From Psoroptes ovis (lineage: Eukaryota; Arthropoda; Arachnida; Sarcoptiformes; Psoroptidae), in NCBI GenBank assembly GCA_002943765.1, contig PQWQ01000007.1, positions 2,482,501 to 2,546,500 on the forward strand: a DNA stretch of 64,000 nucleotides, read 5' to 3'. Both the position numbers and the translations under genes were made by a program. Position 1 is the stretch's first letter. Every line of letters starts with the position of its first letter. The notes beneath the pieces are model-generated. The model was not told the origin of the DNA and did not search any database. It worked only from the letters and a program-made list of their open reading frames with translations. Positions 26,401 to 41,400 of this stretch are shown here, piece after piece.

Positions 26401-29400
26401 GAAAGGTTTTTATTAAATATTTGATAAATGAAAAACAAGAAAATAATGTTTGATTGCCGACAAACTAATAAAGAAAATTTTTTCATGATATCAGTTATGA
26501 TTGTAATCTCATCTCAATTATTATCAATGATAATTTTCAATGATCTTTATTATGATTGATAATCCAAAAATTAATCCAAAAAATTTGATCAATTTTCAAT
26601 GAAAAAAAAAGTCAATATTCCGCTGTTGTGATTGATCAAACATTGATTTAATATTTTCGATTTCACACAAACAAATATTAGGTTGTCCAATAAGTTTATC
26701 ACTTTTAAATCAATAAAAATGCATGCTGAAAATCGTCAAAAACTTTTTGGACACCAAAAAGTTTTCAAACGTACAAAATGTACGAAAATTTTGATTATTT
26801 GAAGCGAACAAACGTATTGAATTACAATTTTTTCCTTCCTTTTACTGGGGTATTTTGAATATGCTTCAAAATCTCTAAGAAAAACTAGAAAAAACTTTTA
26901 AAAATTTGACCATATGATATTCCTCATTTGAATATTTGAAAATCATCATTCAATATTAGAATATCATATAAACTCTCGTGCTGAAAATGTGTGCGTGTTT
27001 GTGTATGAATAAGTATGGAATACATATCCATGTGAGTGTCTTCTTTTTCCTTCACAAGAAACTAAGCCCCTAAGGTTCTTTTCTCATTCGCCAAAGTCTT
27101 AGGTTTCAAATTTTCTTGAAGTTTTGACTTTGAAATGAAAAAAAACATAATTTCATATGTTATCATTGAATTAGAAAAATTTGTATCTGTCTGTTGTATT
27201 GGTATTAGTTTCTTGAATTAATAATTTTTGAGAAAAAAGTTACCAAATTAATGTAAATATCATTTCAGTTGCATGTGTATTGTGTGTGTGTGAGTGCGAA
27301 TATTCGTATTCAAACATGAATCAAAATCAAATTAGACCCAATGAAGATTTGAAACTAAGAAACCAAATTGAAATGAAAAGGAACAAACTAGAACAGCAGA
27401 ACATTTGATTCGAATGTGAATAAATATCAGCAACAGCAACAAAATTGTTGATCATCATCAACGACAAAGTTGTTGATTATTTCTTTAAAATGTCAAAGGT
27501 CATTGGAAATTCTCTACAAAAAGAAAAAAAATTCAATGTATTTAAATGAATAATTGAATGAATCATCATAATCATCATCATCTGTTGAATGATGATTTTC
27601 TGTTGATGGCTATGAAATAATAATCATATTAACTTGAATGATATGAACAGCTAACTAACCAGTAGCTTATGTGAATTGATCATTTGTAAAGTTTCTGAAT
27701 ATTTTTCTGTTGAAATTTTCTGTTAAAATCTTTATACTTCCGATTTCGATTTTTGAATGATGATGATGATGATTGGTTTTAGTTTTCTTTGGCTTTTGTT
27801 TCATCATCATCTGCAGTTAGATGGTTTGTTTGGTTCGTTGTTGTTTAATATACATCTGAATGTTTAGTAAAGTACAAACAGACAAACAAATAGACGTTCA
27901 CAAACGTCATTAAACATAACCAGATGTCTTATTCGTTCTTTGATTTGTGATTTTTTGGCCGAACAAAAAATTATAATTGACACAAATGATCCGTTTATTC
28001 GATGATTTTATTTGATTTAAATTAATTGAAGAATTCAATGAAATATGGAGACGGTTCATTTTTTGAAATGTCAAATTCTTTATCGAAAACCCCTTCTAAA
28101 TAATTCGGTTTATTTGATGAACCATTGGAAAATTTTTTTCATAAAAGAAATCTTAGAATTAGAATGAAATTTATCAATTTCTTAAATATTTTAACGTGAA
28201 AAAAATCACTTGCATTAAGACGATATTTTAATAAAGAAAATATTTTTAAAAATGTCATTAATCATCATTTGATATTTATGTTTACCATGCAAAAAATAAT
28301 TATCATTAAACTTTCCGCCAAGATTGTTTCTGTTTTCACACAATAGTTTATTGCCTATTGAAAATTGGCGAAAACTTTTTGGAAAAAGTTGAATACTTTG
28401 ATGATTATTAGCTTGTTATCAGCGAATGATTCGATAATAGCTTGATCATTATTTAATAATAAAAGATTTTTTTATGGGAAAATATTGATGCGATTGTAAT
28501 TTTATGATTTGTTTGATTAAATTTTCACATTTTGGTTACTTAAAATGGGTTAATTTAAATAATTAAACGATTAATTTCTCTTATCAATTACATATTGACG
28601 GTAAATTCATGAATTTTTGAGCTAAATATTTCATGATGATTCCTAAATATATTCGTGAATAAATAGCTACAAAGATAATGGTGAATGAATGAATGGAATT
28701 ATTTGAATTTCATTTATTCATGATTCAATCATGAAAATTATATTTTGAAAAATATGATAATCATTTCAATTCTTTAAATGTTCATTAATCACGGTTTTTT
28801 CTTACATTATCAACAGGAAAATTCGATACACCATTGCATCAATATGCATCACCATTTGGTTATTCGGCGTTTGCCAATGCTCATTCACCATATCATCATA
28901 CGCATCATCCTCATCATCATACGCACAATGGAACATCAACTTTGGGTCAAATGGTAAGTGATAATGACATAATGCTTATTATTATTCATATTTGATGCCT
29001 GAAAGTGTTGATTGCAAGTTACGGCATCAAATGATTAATTAATTGCTTAATTAATCTCAAAATTATCCAAGTATAAAACAAGCAAACAAAGGTTTTCCTT
29101 TGCTTTTATTTTTCAAAAATTCATTATACATTACAATGTATTTTCAATGACACTAACTCATCACAATATGTAAATTATATAAGAGATTCACTTTCGAATT
29201 CATTTTTTCTCACAGATAATTATTTGTATGACTGTTGGTATCATTGCATGATTATCGTTGTTTAAATTTTGGTTCACTCATTCCTATTGATTCCTATTCA
29301 TCTCTATTTCTATGCTTTATTACGATGTCAGTTATCAATTTTCATCTATTTGTACTTGATTCAATGATGATGACAATAAAAGTTCAATCTATATAGATAG

Positions 29401-32400
29401 ATGAACATTATCAGATCTAATCATGCAGAAACTTTTGTAGGAAAAAGTTGAAAATTTTGAATTTTTTTCGATGATTCGATACCAAAAACAAAATTCTATT
29501 TGACCTTTTTCATTTGGTCATGTCAAATGAATTTTTGAAATGTGACAAGTGAATTCATAAGGTTTTATGAAGTTTTTCGAGAAAATTTTCATAGATTTTC
29601 TTTAAAAAATTCTTGAAACACTAAGACTTGTCAGAATATCATCATTATTATTATGATGATTATTGATCATTGATCGCTAATATTTGTCAAAATTAGAATC
29701 ACTTTCTTCTCTCTTTGTTGAAGAATTTAAACAATTACACTGTTCGACACTGATCAATCAAATATCGACATGTTTTTCGCTTGTCGAAATTCTCGAATAT
29801 TTTGAAGATCTATTGATTATTCTTGTGGCCAAATTCATTAAAATTAATTTGATATCAATCAATTATTTGATTGGTTTCATTATTTAAAGCAAAATTTTTG
29901 ATTAAATCAAATCAAAATTTTGGAAAATGTGATGGAAAATAAACTTTGTGTGTGTTCTTATATTCTTGTTACCCCAAATAATATTGTTCTCACTTGTTGT
30001 TATGATGATTTTCTTGATTATGACATCATGTTATGATGTTTTGTATATTTATTCATCAACATTTCGAACAATAACATTTGTTTGTCAGATGTTCATGAAT
30101 GTTTTTAAAACAATTTGAATCCAATTCTCTGCCATTCTTCTTTCATTCATAATTAAATTCTCCATAATCATGGCAGATTTCGAATGGCATAAACCATCTT
30201 GAATTGAACAGATTTGCTTGTTTCAGTCATAAAACTTTGACTTTTCGCTTTGAAATCTTTGCTTTCTACCAATTTATAATAAGTAAATTTGTGTTTATTT
30301 GTAAAGTCTTCCATAAGTTCCATCAAATATTCTCAATTTTTCGATTGTTTTAAAATTTTCAATTTTTTTTCCATTCATTGTTCAATTATTTGAAATACTA
30401 TTTCGTTCAATATATGAATAATCGATGACCACATGTTATTTCTGGTTGATTTACATTAATCTGAAGTTAATTTACTTTATCAATTATCAATTGTTCACAT
30501 TCACTGAAATGATACATTTTGATACTAGAAGATTTATGATGAATTTGAACTTGATTTTAATTAAAATTAATTAATTTGATTTCATTTGAATAGTCACAAA
30601 AATATTTCCACTTTGAAATGTAATCTTTAAAATCATTTAATTAATATTGTAATCAAATTGATTAAAATTTAATTAAAAATTAAATGATGATAATTATCAA
30701 ATAATATTCCTGAATGTTGTTTATTGTTCTTATCACCAATGTCTGATTTGAAACTTTTTTTTGAAATTTTTTCAAATTTACCGGCACAAAAATTGAAAAC
30801 AAACGAATTTCTTCATATTTCAAAACACCAAATACCTCTTTATTCAATGACCGATTCTTTGTATGATAATTTTTTTTAAATAAAGGATTCAAATCAACAA
30901 GTGGCTATTGAATGTATTTTTTCTTCAAATTTTCAAATTAACTGATTTAATTGAATGTTTTCAAAAAAAAAAAAAATATTTGGACAAAATGCTTCGCTTT
31001 TTAACCATATTTACCATTTTACATTGAACCAAAGAAAATTCAAGATTCAATCCATTTTCTGAGTTGTTTGATCAGTATTTTTTCTGTTTATTTATTTATT
31101 TATTTTTTGATAAAAGTTGTCAAAGGTTGTTGTTGTCGTTGTTTGCTCTTGTACTCTTAAGCTTGGAATTGAATTTGAAATGAAATATCCAACAACGACG
31201 ACAAGCAAGCAAGCAATTCGATACATGTTTGTTTGTTCAAGTTTTAAAAGAATTTTTTTTATTTATTTTTGATTTTCGTTTAAATTCATTTGATACACAC
31301 AAATCGACCGAACGAAATCGGCCATTTTACCTTTCGTTTGTGCACCTTGTGTTGTGTGTGTGTGTGTGTTTGTATGCAAACGGTTCGTACGTAGAGGCCA
31401 AAATGCACTGTGTACAAGTTATGTCTGCGTATGATTTTTAAAGTGTTCTGAGTGTTTTCAAAACTATGTATTTGATAACCGGTTGGTTGAAGAATTAATA
31501 ATGATGATGATGATTGTCGTCTTTGATTTTTTCATTTGTCAATGATGCTTTGACATATTGGCAACCGATAATTTTTATCATTTGAACATGAAAAAATTTT
31601 ATTTCATTTTTCTTTAAATTTCAAATTCTCAAATGATTATCATTAGAAATATCATTTTATTTTGGGTTGTCCGAAAAGTTTTTGACGCATTTTGCATAGA
31701 AAATGTATTGATTCAATAGTTCTGAACTTTTTGGACAACCAAAAAATAAAAATTCGAAAGTGAAAAAACAGGTATATCTATTTGCTTCATTCATTTAATA
31801 TATCATTTCAGTTTAAAATGAAATTCAAAATGATTTAATATATGATGAATTTTCAGATTTTTTCCCGTAAATAAAAATTTTTCCAACCAATGTGGACACT
31901 TTTCATTGATTTCAGTTGTCGCTCTGATGTGATCGTTGTTTATTTTGTCTCTCTCTTTTTTGATCATAATCTTTGATCGATGTTAATGGCATTAATAGCA
32001 GTAATGTGTGTGTGTTTGTATCACTGTGTATCATGGTGGCCACACAACGTGTGTGTGTGTAATATGGATTATTCATTATTTATTTTGTTTACTTCTTATT
32101 CTATCTGTGTATTCATACCAATCTTAGATATCGAAATATTTCAGTATGTATCATATACCTGTCTAAATATTATGATTTAAATCTGATTTTTCGATTTTTC
32201 ACTGAAAATTTCAAATAAATCCGAATCATATTTCAATGAAATTCTCTTAAAAGGTTATGGTAAAACAAGGAATTTGAATACCAATACCGCAGTTACCGAT
32301 GCTGTATCTTGTTGATGATTATCAATCATCAATTATTGGTATATTTCTTGATGAAAAAATACTTATTTTAATTTGATTCAAATCATATTTACATAAATAG

Positions 32401-35400
32401 AAATGATATCTTTATCATTTGATAATAAATTCATGAAAAAATGATCTTTACATTCACCAATGACATTTTTGATTATTTATTTACATGTTTAAAGGTTTAT
32501 TTCTGATCAAACAATCACAAATAACCCTTGTACCTTTGAAACCTTATTCATTGCATATGTGTCCTAGGTTCTTATAACCTCAACATTTGTAAATATTGAT
32601 CCAAGAAATTATTTTCAAGAAAATTTCTTCACATGTTTTCAATGACCGAAAAATATTAAATATTTATTACCAATATTTGTTGTTGCATGAACCTTTACCC
32701 TTAAACCTTTGGACCTATTCAGTTGACCAGCTACATTTTATATTTATTTATTCAATATTTAACAAAATGGTTTCTGTCAAATACGAAAAAAATATTTTAT
32801 TATTTGTTTATTTTCTACTTTGAGGTCCTTTGGTTTATTTCCTATGAACAAATATTTGGACCTTCTTTTTTTCTGTTGCTTTAGGGTTCCTTTTTCATCA
32901 TCTAACATGTTACAACAACAGAGACCAATAAACTTGTAAAAAATTTCATTATTTTTCTATGGAAAAATAATCAAAAATTTTATACTTTAAGCAACCAGTC
33001 AAATACCATGACTAAAACACTAGTTTTGTAAATCATTTTTCGCATGAATTATCTATTTATTCCCAATTTGAAATACAAATCAAAAATGAATGGTCAATTT
33101 TGTTCTTTGTCTCAGAAGTTCAAATAAAATAAAAGAAACTTTGATAATCAATTTATCCATGGATTGTTATCCAATTTGAATTCAAAGTGAAATGAATTAA
33201 TTTTACAAAAATTTATACGATTCAATTTAAGGGAATGTGTTCAACCCGCAAATTCCAGCTTGTCTAATTGGCCTGCTTTACTATTTCGCTTGACATTTAC
33301 TTCGATCCACTTGTTGATTGAACAAATTTTTATTTCAATTTTTTTTTTATTTACTCAAATATTTTGATGTCTCAATGTTGCTGTGTGTACCAAAATACAA
33401 ATGTATCCGATATAACAATTTTATGTTGCATTTATTATAACAAATAAATGCTAGAAAAAATGTTTTTGAAATTTTGATCATTTTTCATCTGAAGAAAATG
33501 TTTGGGGAAGAATTCATTGAAACTTAGTGTTCAATGATCAGGGTACTACCCTTGAATTTCTTAATGTTTTCTTTGTATTTGTTTGATTCATTTTTCACGG
33601 TCAAAATTTTTGGACAAAGCAAATAAATTTATTCACTTTTGTGCTGACAATTTTTGACCCTAAAATATTTACTTTTCACCAGGAATATTTACTGACAAAA
33701 TAGTCCCAACGAATTCCACCATCAACAAGTGTTGACCAGTATTGTTGATCAAATGTATTTGTTATTTCACGAGAAGAAAAAATTTTTTTGAAAATCAAAC
33801 AAATTCAAAGGTTAAATTGAAAGTATCGATATAAGAAAAAAATGTATATTGATTCATACATTATTATAATCATATTGATACACCTTTTGTCACACCTTGT
33901 TTGAATTTTTTTCTCCAAAAAATTTTCACCTAAAATATTTTACTAAAGACCTCATTATTCATTGAATGATGATGATTATCAAATGATTAATAAGATTTGA
34001 ATTATTTGAAATCATTGAAACTTTAAAAAATTGAAAAATTCAAAAATCTTTAAGACTCTCAATGTTCAAGACTTCGGCAAGACAAACATTTATTCACTCA
34101 TTCATTTATTGAACCATGTACCATCCATTAATATTTGGGTACCAATTAATGAATCACCCAGAATTAAAGAAGACAATTACAAGTGTAAATGTGTGGATAA
34201 TAATAATGATGATGACCAACTTGTCAGATGAAAATCTCGAAAAACGTGTCAGATTTGCCACTTTTGAGTGGAAAGTAAAATGGTTTTTATCAGAGCTTCT
34301 CAAACTGGGGGTATATTGTCTTGTTGGTCGATATTGATGAATGTTAAAAACACAAGATATTCAATATTTCATTGTTTTATTTTACCCAGTATAATTTTCA
34401 ATTGTTATCATCATTATTTGTTCATGATCGACGACGAAGATGATCATTATTATTTTGATCTTTGAATGGAAAAAATTGATGTTGATGATGGTGATAAGAT
34501 CCTTGATACCTTTGACCATTGCGATTATTGTAGATGTGTATCGTTATCGACTATTATTAGTTTTATTTTCATTTGATTTTATCTTATTTCATTAGATGAA
34601 TGGATGCTATGTTTGATAATGGTTTTTTTACATTTGTCCATCATCAAAAAGGTTCTTTACTTGATGAAGGTCTCTAGAGGTCCAAGTGAAAGTGATGTTC
34701 ATAGATATTTCTCAAAATTTTCCTCTTTACCTTTCTTATTATACAAATTCAAAGAATGAAAATGGAAAATTATGAATGTTTGACCTTTATTTTTTTTGTG
34801 CTTAAGAACAAAAAATGAAATGAAAGGTGAGATAATCACGCTTCTTTTTTAAATCATCATTAAACCAACAACAATAACAACGACCATGAAGATGATGATG
34901 ATGATGATCTGCTGGGTGAATCTGCTAAAATAGAAGAAAAAATAAAATAAATTTAAAGGTTGAAACCTTAACTAAACAATAATGAAAATAAGAAAAATAG
35001 ATGGTAAAGTTCGCGCCTTATTTAAATTTGAACAACATTGAAAAATAGCTCAAATCATTATTATTATCGTTATTATTCAAGACAAGTTCAATTTATTTAA
35101 TTTTTTTTTTTTCATTATTTTTATTATTATGATTACGAGGATAATATAAAATATTGTTTATATGATATGACCTATGACCTTCAAAGGAGAATATTCTGAC
35201 ATGTCTGCCTTGTTTGTGTGAATGTCTATTTGTATTTGTATTGACCTGACCCTTCAAATATTCTCTGGCTTTGATTATTATTATCATCTTTTTTTTTGAT
35301 TAAAGGTGTTTCTATATTTAAATATGTGTATTTGTGTTAGCTGTGTGTTTGAATGTGTGAATAAATGATACATGATAATGATAATAAATAAAAAAATCTA

Positions 35401-38400
35401 AATGAAACAATAGTTTCTCAGACCTAAAACAAACAAGAAATTTGACCAAAATATTCTAATTTGGTTTGTCCGAAAAGTTCTTGATCATTAAATCGATGGA
35501 AATCCGTATTGAAAATCGGCAAAAACTTTTTGGTACAAGTATTTCTCCAATGATAAAATTGATCAATTCTTCAGAAATACTTTCACTTTGGTTTAAGGAT
35601 TTTCACACACAGGTTTTTAAGGTATCTATTTAAGGCATTTTCATGTCTTTAAACACCATCCAATGATTCGTGATGAATTTTTGATTTTTTTCAATGATTT
35701 AAAATGATTGAATCACGATGATAGTCGTTGTTGAATTGAATTTATGAATTTTTTTCATTGATCAAAAATCAACAAATCAAATGCAAATCCTTCGAAAGCG
35801 AAATCCTTGTTCGTTTCACAAATAGAATAGGTCAAATATACACTGCCATCATCATCATCAATATCTCGCTCAACGATATTAGCACGCGTAATTTTTTTCC
35901 ATTTTTTCTTATCTTATCCTCGATATTCGATAATATTTGATGATAAAATACCTACCTACCTACACAACACCACCACCACCACGTTACCGCCTCTCAAAAC
36001 GAAACAAAAATCTATCAATCACCAAGATTAGCTCGCATGTATGTCTTGTATCCATTTGTTTATGCCAAATTGTATGTAAATAAATAAATGAATAATAGTC
36101 ATCATCATCATTATTATTATTATTATCACAAGTTTGACACCTTAGAAAAAAACCTTATGAAAAAAATCATTAATACCTGTATGTGTCTATTTTGAAATAT
36201 AATTTATTATTTTTTTATTTGTTTATATTTGTATTTGTATTATTTAGTTAGCTTAGCTTAGCTTAGATGAATATGAATAGATAAAATGAAAATAAAACTT
36301 ATCTAAGCAATCATACCATTGAAAATAATAATAATAAGGATGTGTCAGGTGTTTAAGGTTCAATTCCAAGAGAGGTATTTTTGTTTTTCGAGGTTGTTTT
36401 GTATATTTGTGTTCATAATAATCAAATGTATTCGATTCTATGAACGTTTGTTTATATTAAGGTGAATAATACCTATCAATTTCTCCAATGGTTTCTCCGA
36501 ATTATCCTGTTTAGATTAATTTTAGTTATTGTTTTTTGCCATTTTTCAATGTTTATTCGATTAATTTCAGATTCTTTGAAGATTAGTTTTTGGGTTTTAC
36601 TTATATCTATGAAGCTATCTTTGTCTCGATTTAGTTATCGATCAAAATCAATGTGATTTGTAATATTTGAAATTTTCGATATTCGAATTCATTTTTTTTC
36701 CAATTCTTCTGACAAAATATTACAAGAAAATGATTAATCTATGGTGTGTGTGTGTATGTGTTCTCAGTATGAATATCAGAAGACAAGAAGAAGAAATTAC
36801 TTGTCAAAACTTTTTGATATTTGAGTTTTTTTCTTATTCATTTTGTTCAATTTATGGCCACTATTTTGGCTACTTCCAAGGTCACTATCGTTGACTATTT
36901 TTGATCAGTGCAGATCAGTGTAGTGTCGATAGTAGGTTAGTTTTGGTCATTTTTTGTGCCGAGTTTTGTGTGACTTTTATTCATGGTTCGCTGAATGTCT
37001 TGAGATTTTTTTTTGAGAAATTTTTTTTTTCAAAGAAAAGTGTCACATTTTGTCTGAAGAATTTTGTTTGAAGACCAATACGTGAAACGATTCATCATTT
37101 TTTTCGGTGATTGTTATCGTCGGAAACACGAAGAAAACCTTCGGCCACCAACCAAATTTGTTCTAAGTTTTTGAAAGGAAAATGGAAACATGAACATAAT
37201 TAGTTCAACTTTTGTTTTGATTTCTTCAATAAATCAAATGTTTTAATTGGTTCACAAATGTAAAATCAAATAACCCTTATTGTCTTTCGAGTCTGGCCAT
37301 TGTCGGTTGGTGGTGGTGAGGCCGTGGGGATTGGCGGTGATATTATTCGCTAGTTTCAATCAATCGCTCGTTGTTGGTCATACAAATATCCAATTGCAAA
37401 TTGCCAATTGTCATTTCTTTGATTGATTTTGACAAGTGAAAATCAAAAGTATCTGAAAATCTTCAAATTTCAAAATTTCCCTCCATTTTCAGACTAGACA
37501 CTGGTATTTGATATGTTTTGAGCTTTCAACTCTTTCCTCAAAGACGATTTTTGAAAATTTTTGAAAGATTTGAAACCAAATCGTCCAAATTGTTTGGCTA
37601 AATGCTTGAATATCTTGGAATCTAATTTGATTCAATTCTGTCAAATGATTTGACGTTCAAAATACTGAAAATTGTAACAAATGAATCAAAAATTTAAGAG
37701 AAATAATAAAAAATAATTTCACACATTCACCAAAGGTCATTCATAAAGGTTCAAAAGATGCAAAGATTTTCATTCATTCATTTTTTCACTTGAGCCGATC
37801 ACCAAATTTTATTGGCCAAATTAGTCGCGTGTCATACTGTCGGTTGTTTTTCAAACGATAATAAAATAGCGGTAAAATTGTACATTGATCTCATCTGATC
37901 TTATTGAATTTATGATTTTAATGATACACACAAATAATCATGATGGTGGTCTATTTCGAAATGATTTTAGTACTTGCGGCAAAATAAGGGGATAAGAAGT
38001 GAAAAAATGGCTTGAAAGGCTTGCGGCACTTTATGACCATGCTGCCAACATTGTTATTGCTCGTGTATTTACTGCCAATTTAGTTTTCTTATGAATTTTT
38101 TTTCACCATTGATTTTTATGAATGAATTCTACATATGAATCTATGAATGAATGAAAATTTTTGAATTTTTTTTTAAAATTTGGACCCAATTATCTATGAG
38201 AAATATGTTTGTGAATTCAACAGTAATAATAATGATAACGCGATAACTATGAGTCTTACTTTTACCTAAGGTAAAATAATTCAAAGGTAACCTTACGAAA
38301 GAAAAAATGGTACCTTCGAGTGTGAACAAAAACATAAACAAACATTCATTGATTCAATCATTATGCCAAGAGGCCGAGAAAAAAGATCGCCGGCATTTTT

Positions 38401-41400
38401 AAGCTTTGTTTTTGCGGTAAGTACCTTGCGCAAATCAAACAAGTGAGCAAGCAAATTAAACCATAGTCATGAACACATTCGATTGAAAAAAATTCTAAAT
38501 TTTTTGATTTGCCATCGGTAACTTTGCTGTTATCAATGGATAATATGATTACTTCGATGATGATGATGATGATGATTAGATGATTATATTCGATGACATG
38601 CTAAATGGTTCGAAAATGATTTCGAAAAATGCATATGATGAGTACCAAAGTTGAGGTTCAGACCAAACAGAAACAACAAACAAATAAATTAGATCATTTG
38701 AGAATGTTAGGTTAGGTTTGTTTTTTGGCAAGTTTCAAAGTGAAAATTATCTTTGAAAATCGAAGAAAACACGATGGTAATGATCATTGAAAGAGGAAAA
38801 AAGGAAAAAATCATCAACAACGAATCATCACCAACATATTTGGTGTGTAGACTAATAATTATCTGGTCTGGACATGAACAAACCAAATAATCATAAATAT
38901 TGTTCTTGTCAATTAAATTTACCAGCACGCACACAACATTCGAACACACAGGAACACTATTTGGCCGTAGACTTGATTTCAAATTTTCATTTCATTGAAA
39001 TTTTACTTTTGAATTTCGCTTAAAATTTTCATTTGTTTCCTATTCACTTTTCATTCATTTCCATGTAATTTCAATGTGAAAATTTCTTACAAATTTCTTT
39101 GAAATTTTTATCCATTTCTCTTCATGACACACGCTGATTTCAAAATTTTTTTTTTCTCATTAAATTTCCATGAAAATAAATCAATAAATATCTGTAGATA
39201 TTCCATTTTCCATTAGTTTTCAATTCAAAAAATATTGACACGAAATGTATTTTGATTCAATTATTTATTAGTTTCTTCTTTGATTTGAATCAAATGAATG
39301 AATTGAATCAATTGTTTTAACAACATTTCATTGATTTTTCATTGTTGATGTTCAACATTCAACAGGTAGCAGCTTGTTTTGGTTATTTTTCGGTACATTC
39401 AATTGTTTACATTTGATTTTTCATATTTTTCTTCGCCTTCTTTGTTCAATTATTTTTCACCAATTGATCATTTGACCATTAATAATATATTCTTTTTCAC
39501 CATCATTTTTTTTTTGTTGAAATGATAATTGTTCGCATTGTCTTAAGACATACACACGTTTAGACGTTCTTCCAGTTCTACGTTTGATCAAAGTTGTTGA
39601 TGTTGGCTGGTTTTAAAATATGTGTTTTTATTAAAATAAATAAAACAAATTGAATGAATGAATCAAAAGAAATTAGTTGGAAATTTGTTTGAATAAAAAA
39701 AAATCAATGAAAATCGAAATAGTTTTCATGTTTGTATTTGACCTGAAATTCAACTTCGACCTTATAACATTAATACATACATAAATTTAATATGAATGTG
39801 GAAGCTGAAAATGCAAACATCATCAGCATCGACAACTTACCAACATCACAAGATGCTTATATTGAAATTGCTTATTTTTCAATTTTTTGCTTTCAATCTT
39901 TGATTCAACTTATCATGTTGTTGTTGTTGTACTATTTGTTTGTAGTTCAGCTGTATTTGATTTAAGATTTGTTTTCTTTTGATGGTCGTCTGAGTGTTAA
40001 CCATCATCACACATAGAGAGCAAGAAAACACGAAGAAATGGCTAAGAATTCAGCAATCTGTCTAAAATCATCAACAAAAGCATCATATGCTTTTGCTCTC
40101 AAATAGCTGACTGTTGGTATTTAATGCATTTTTGCTTATTTCTTAGATCGAAGCTCCCTGCTAGGTCTGTAGCTCACTTCGATGAATGAATGAATGACTA
40201 GTAGAATGAAAAAGTACCATTCTTCAATTGATGGTCATGATGATGATGGTGATGATCATTACCATGACCACTATTCGTTGATAGACATTCGAATTCAGTG
40301 AAATTTCTTGGCAAAATAATCGGCTGAAGAAGTAAAATGCATATATAGACTCAGTACAAAATGTTGTGAGAAAATAAGATTGAAAAGAACTGTGCACTTG
40401 TTTACTTGTAAATTTTTTTTTCATCTTAGCTAGTTAGTATTTTGATGTATCTCTACGATGATGATCATCATTTGATGATTCGTTCGATTGTTTGTTTGGT
40501 TTGGTTCATTGGTTGGTTGGTTGATGATTATTGTTATTATCATTGAAATTATATTCGAAACATATTCGTGACACTGATTTTTCTCTCATATTCAAGAATA
40601 TATCGATTTTCGTACGTTTTCGTATTATTTTTTACCTGTGTTTGACTTGTAACAATGTTACTCGATGGCCCCGAATTGGCCAAAAAACATGCTGGGATCA
40701 GCCTCTTAATTCTCATTTTTTTATTTCACTATTGGCAATTTATTGATTGGCATGATGATGATCATCATCATAATCATCGATATCAATAAAAACAATTTGA
40801 CATTGTAAAAATGTAATAATACACACAAACACTTACATACACGCACAGATAAAATAATAATCAATGGTCAATCAATTGGTCAAAATTATTTGTAAAAAAA
40901 AGGTGATAGATAAACATGAATTTTGATTGGATGAGAATGAAAAATAAAAAAAAATCTTGAATCACGAATTCGGTTTCAATATCGAAGAATTCATAATTCA
41001 TTCAATTTTTCTTCATTCGGTTGTCCGAAAAGTTTTTGCTCATTTTCAATGGCTACTACTATCAATTCAATAGTCAAGAACTTTTTGGCCAACTTCAAGA
41101 ATTAAAATTTCAAAAATTGAAGTAAATTTTTCTTTATTCATTTGCCAAATTTTCGACAATTTCACGTTTTATTTATTTATTTATTCATTTATTTCATGTT
41201 TTGTTTTGTTTTGTTTCCATAAGTTTATATGGATACACATTCAGTGCGAATTTGATTTATTATTGTTGGTTGAAGGTATTTTCAAAGCTGAATATTTTAT
41301 TGTATTGTTGAGCTTAAACCAAACTTAAATACCTGAATATTAATTATTCATGAATAATATAGACTTCTATTGAATAGAGGTTCATAATTCAAACCAAATA

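Larger units (their letters stand above)
25901..28816 (+). other. TCF intron 2 (2.9 kb)
   Basis: Donor G|GTAAGTG, acceptor caacag. Contains one MITE copy (26681-26755) and a possible solo MITE end (about 28357-28383). No exon recognised. Confidence 0.85.

Noticed and set aside
32500..32900. Cluster of ACCTTT / AGGT words in TCF intron 3
   Set aside because: Possible nuclear-receptor or TCF sites, but spacing is irregular and such words are frequent throughout this AT-rich intron.
34290..34312. hAT-like terminus (CAGAGCTTCTCAAACTGGGG)
   Set aside because: It resembles Charlie-type hAT ends, but no inverted partner or target duplication was found nearby.
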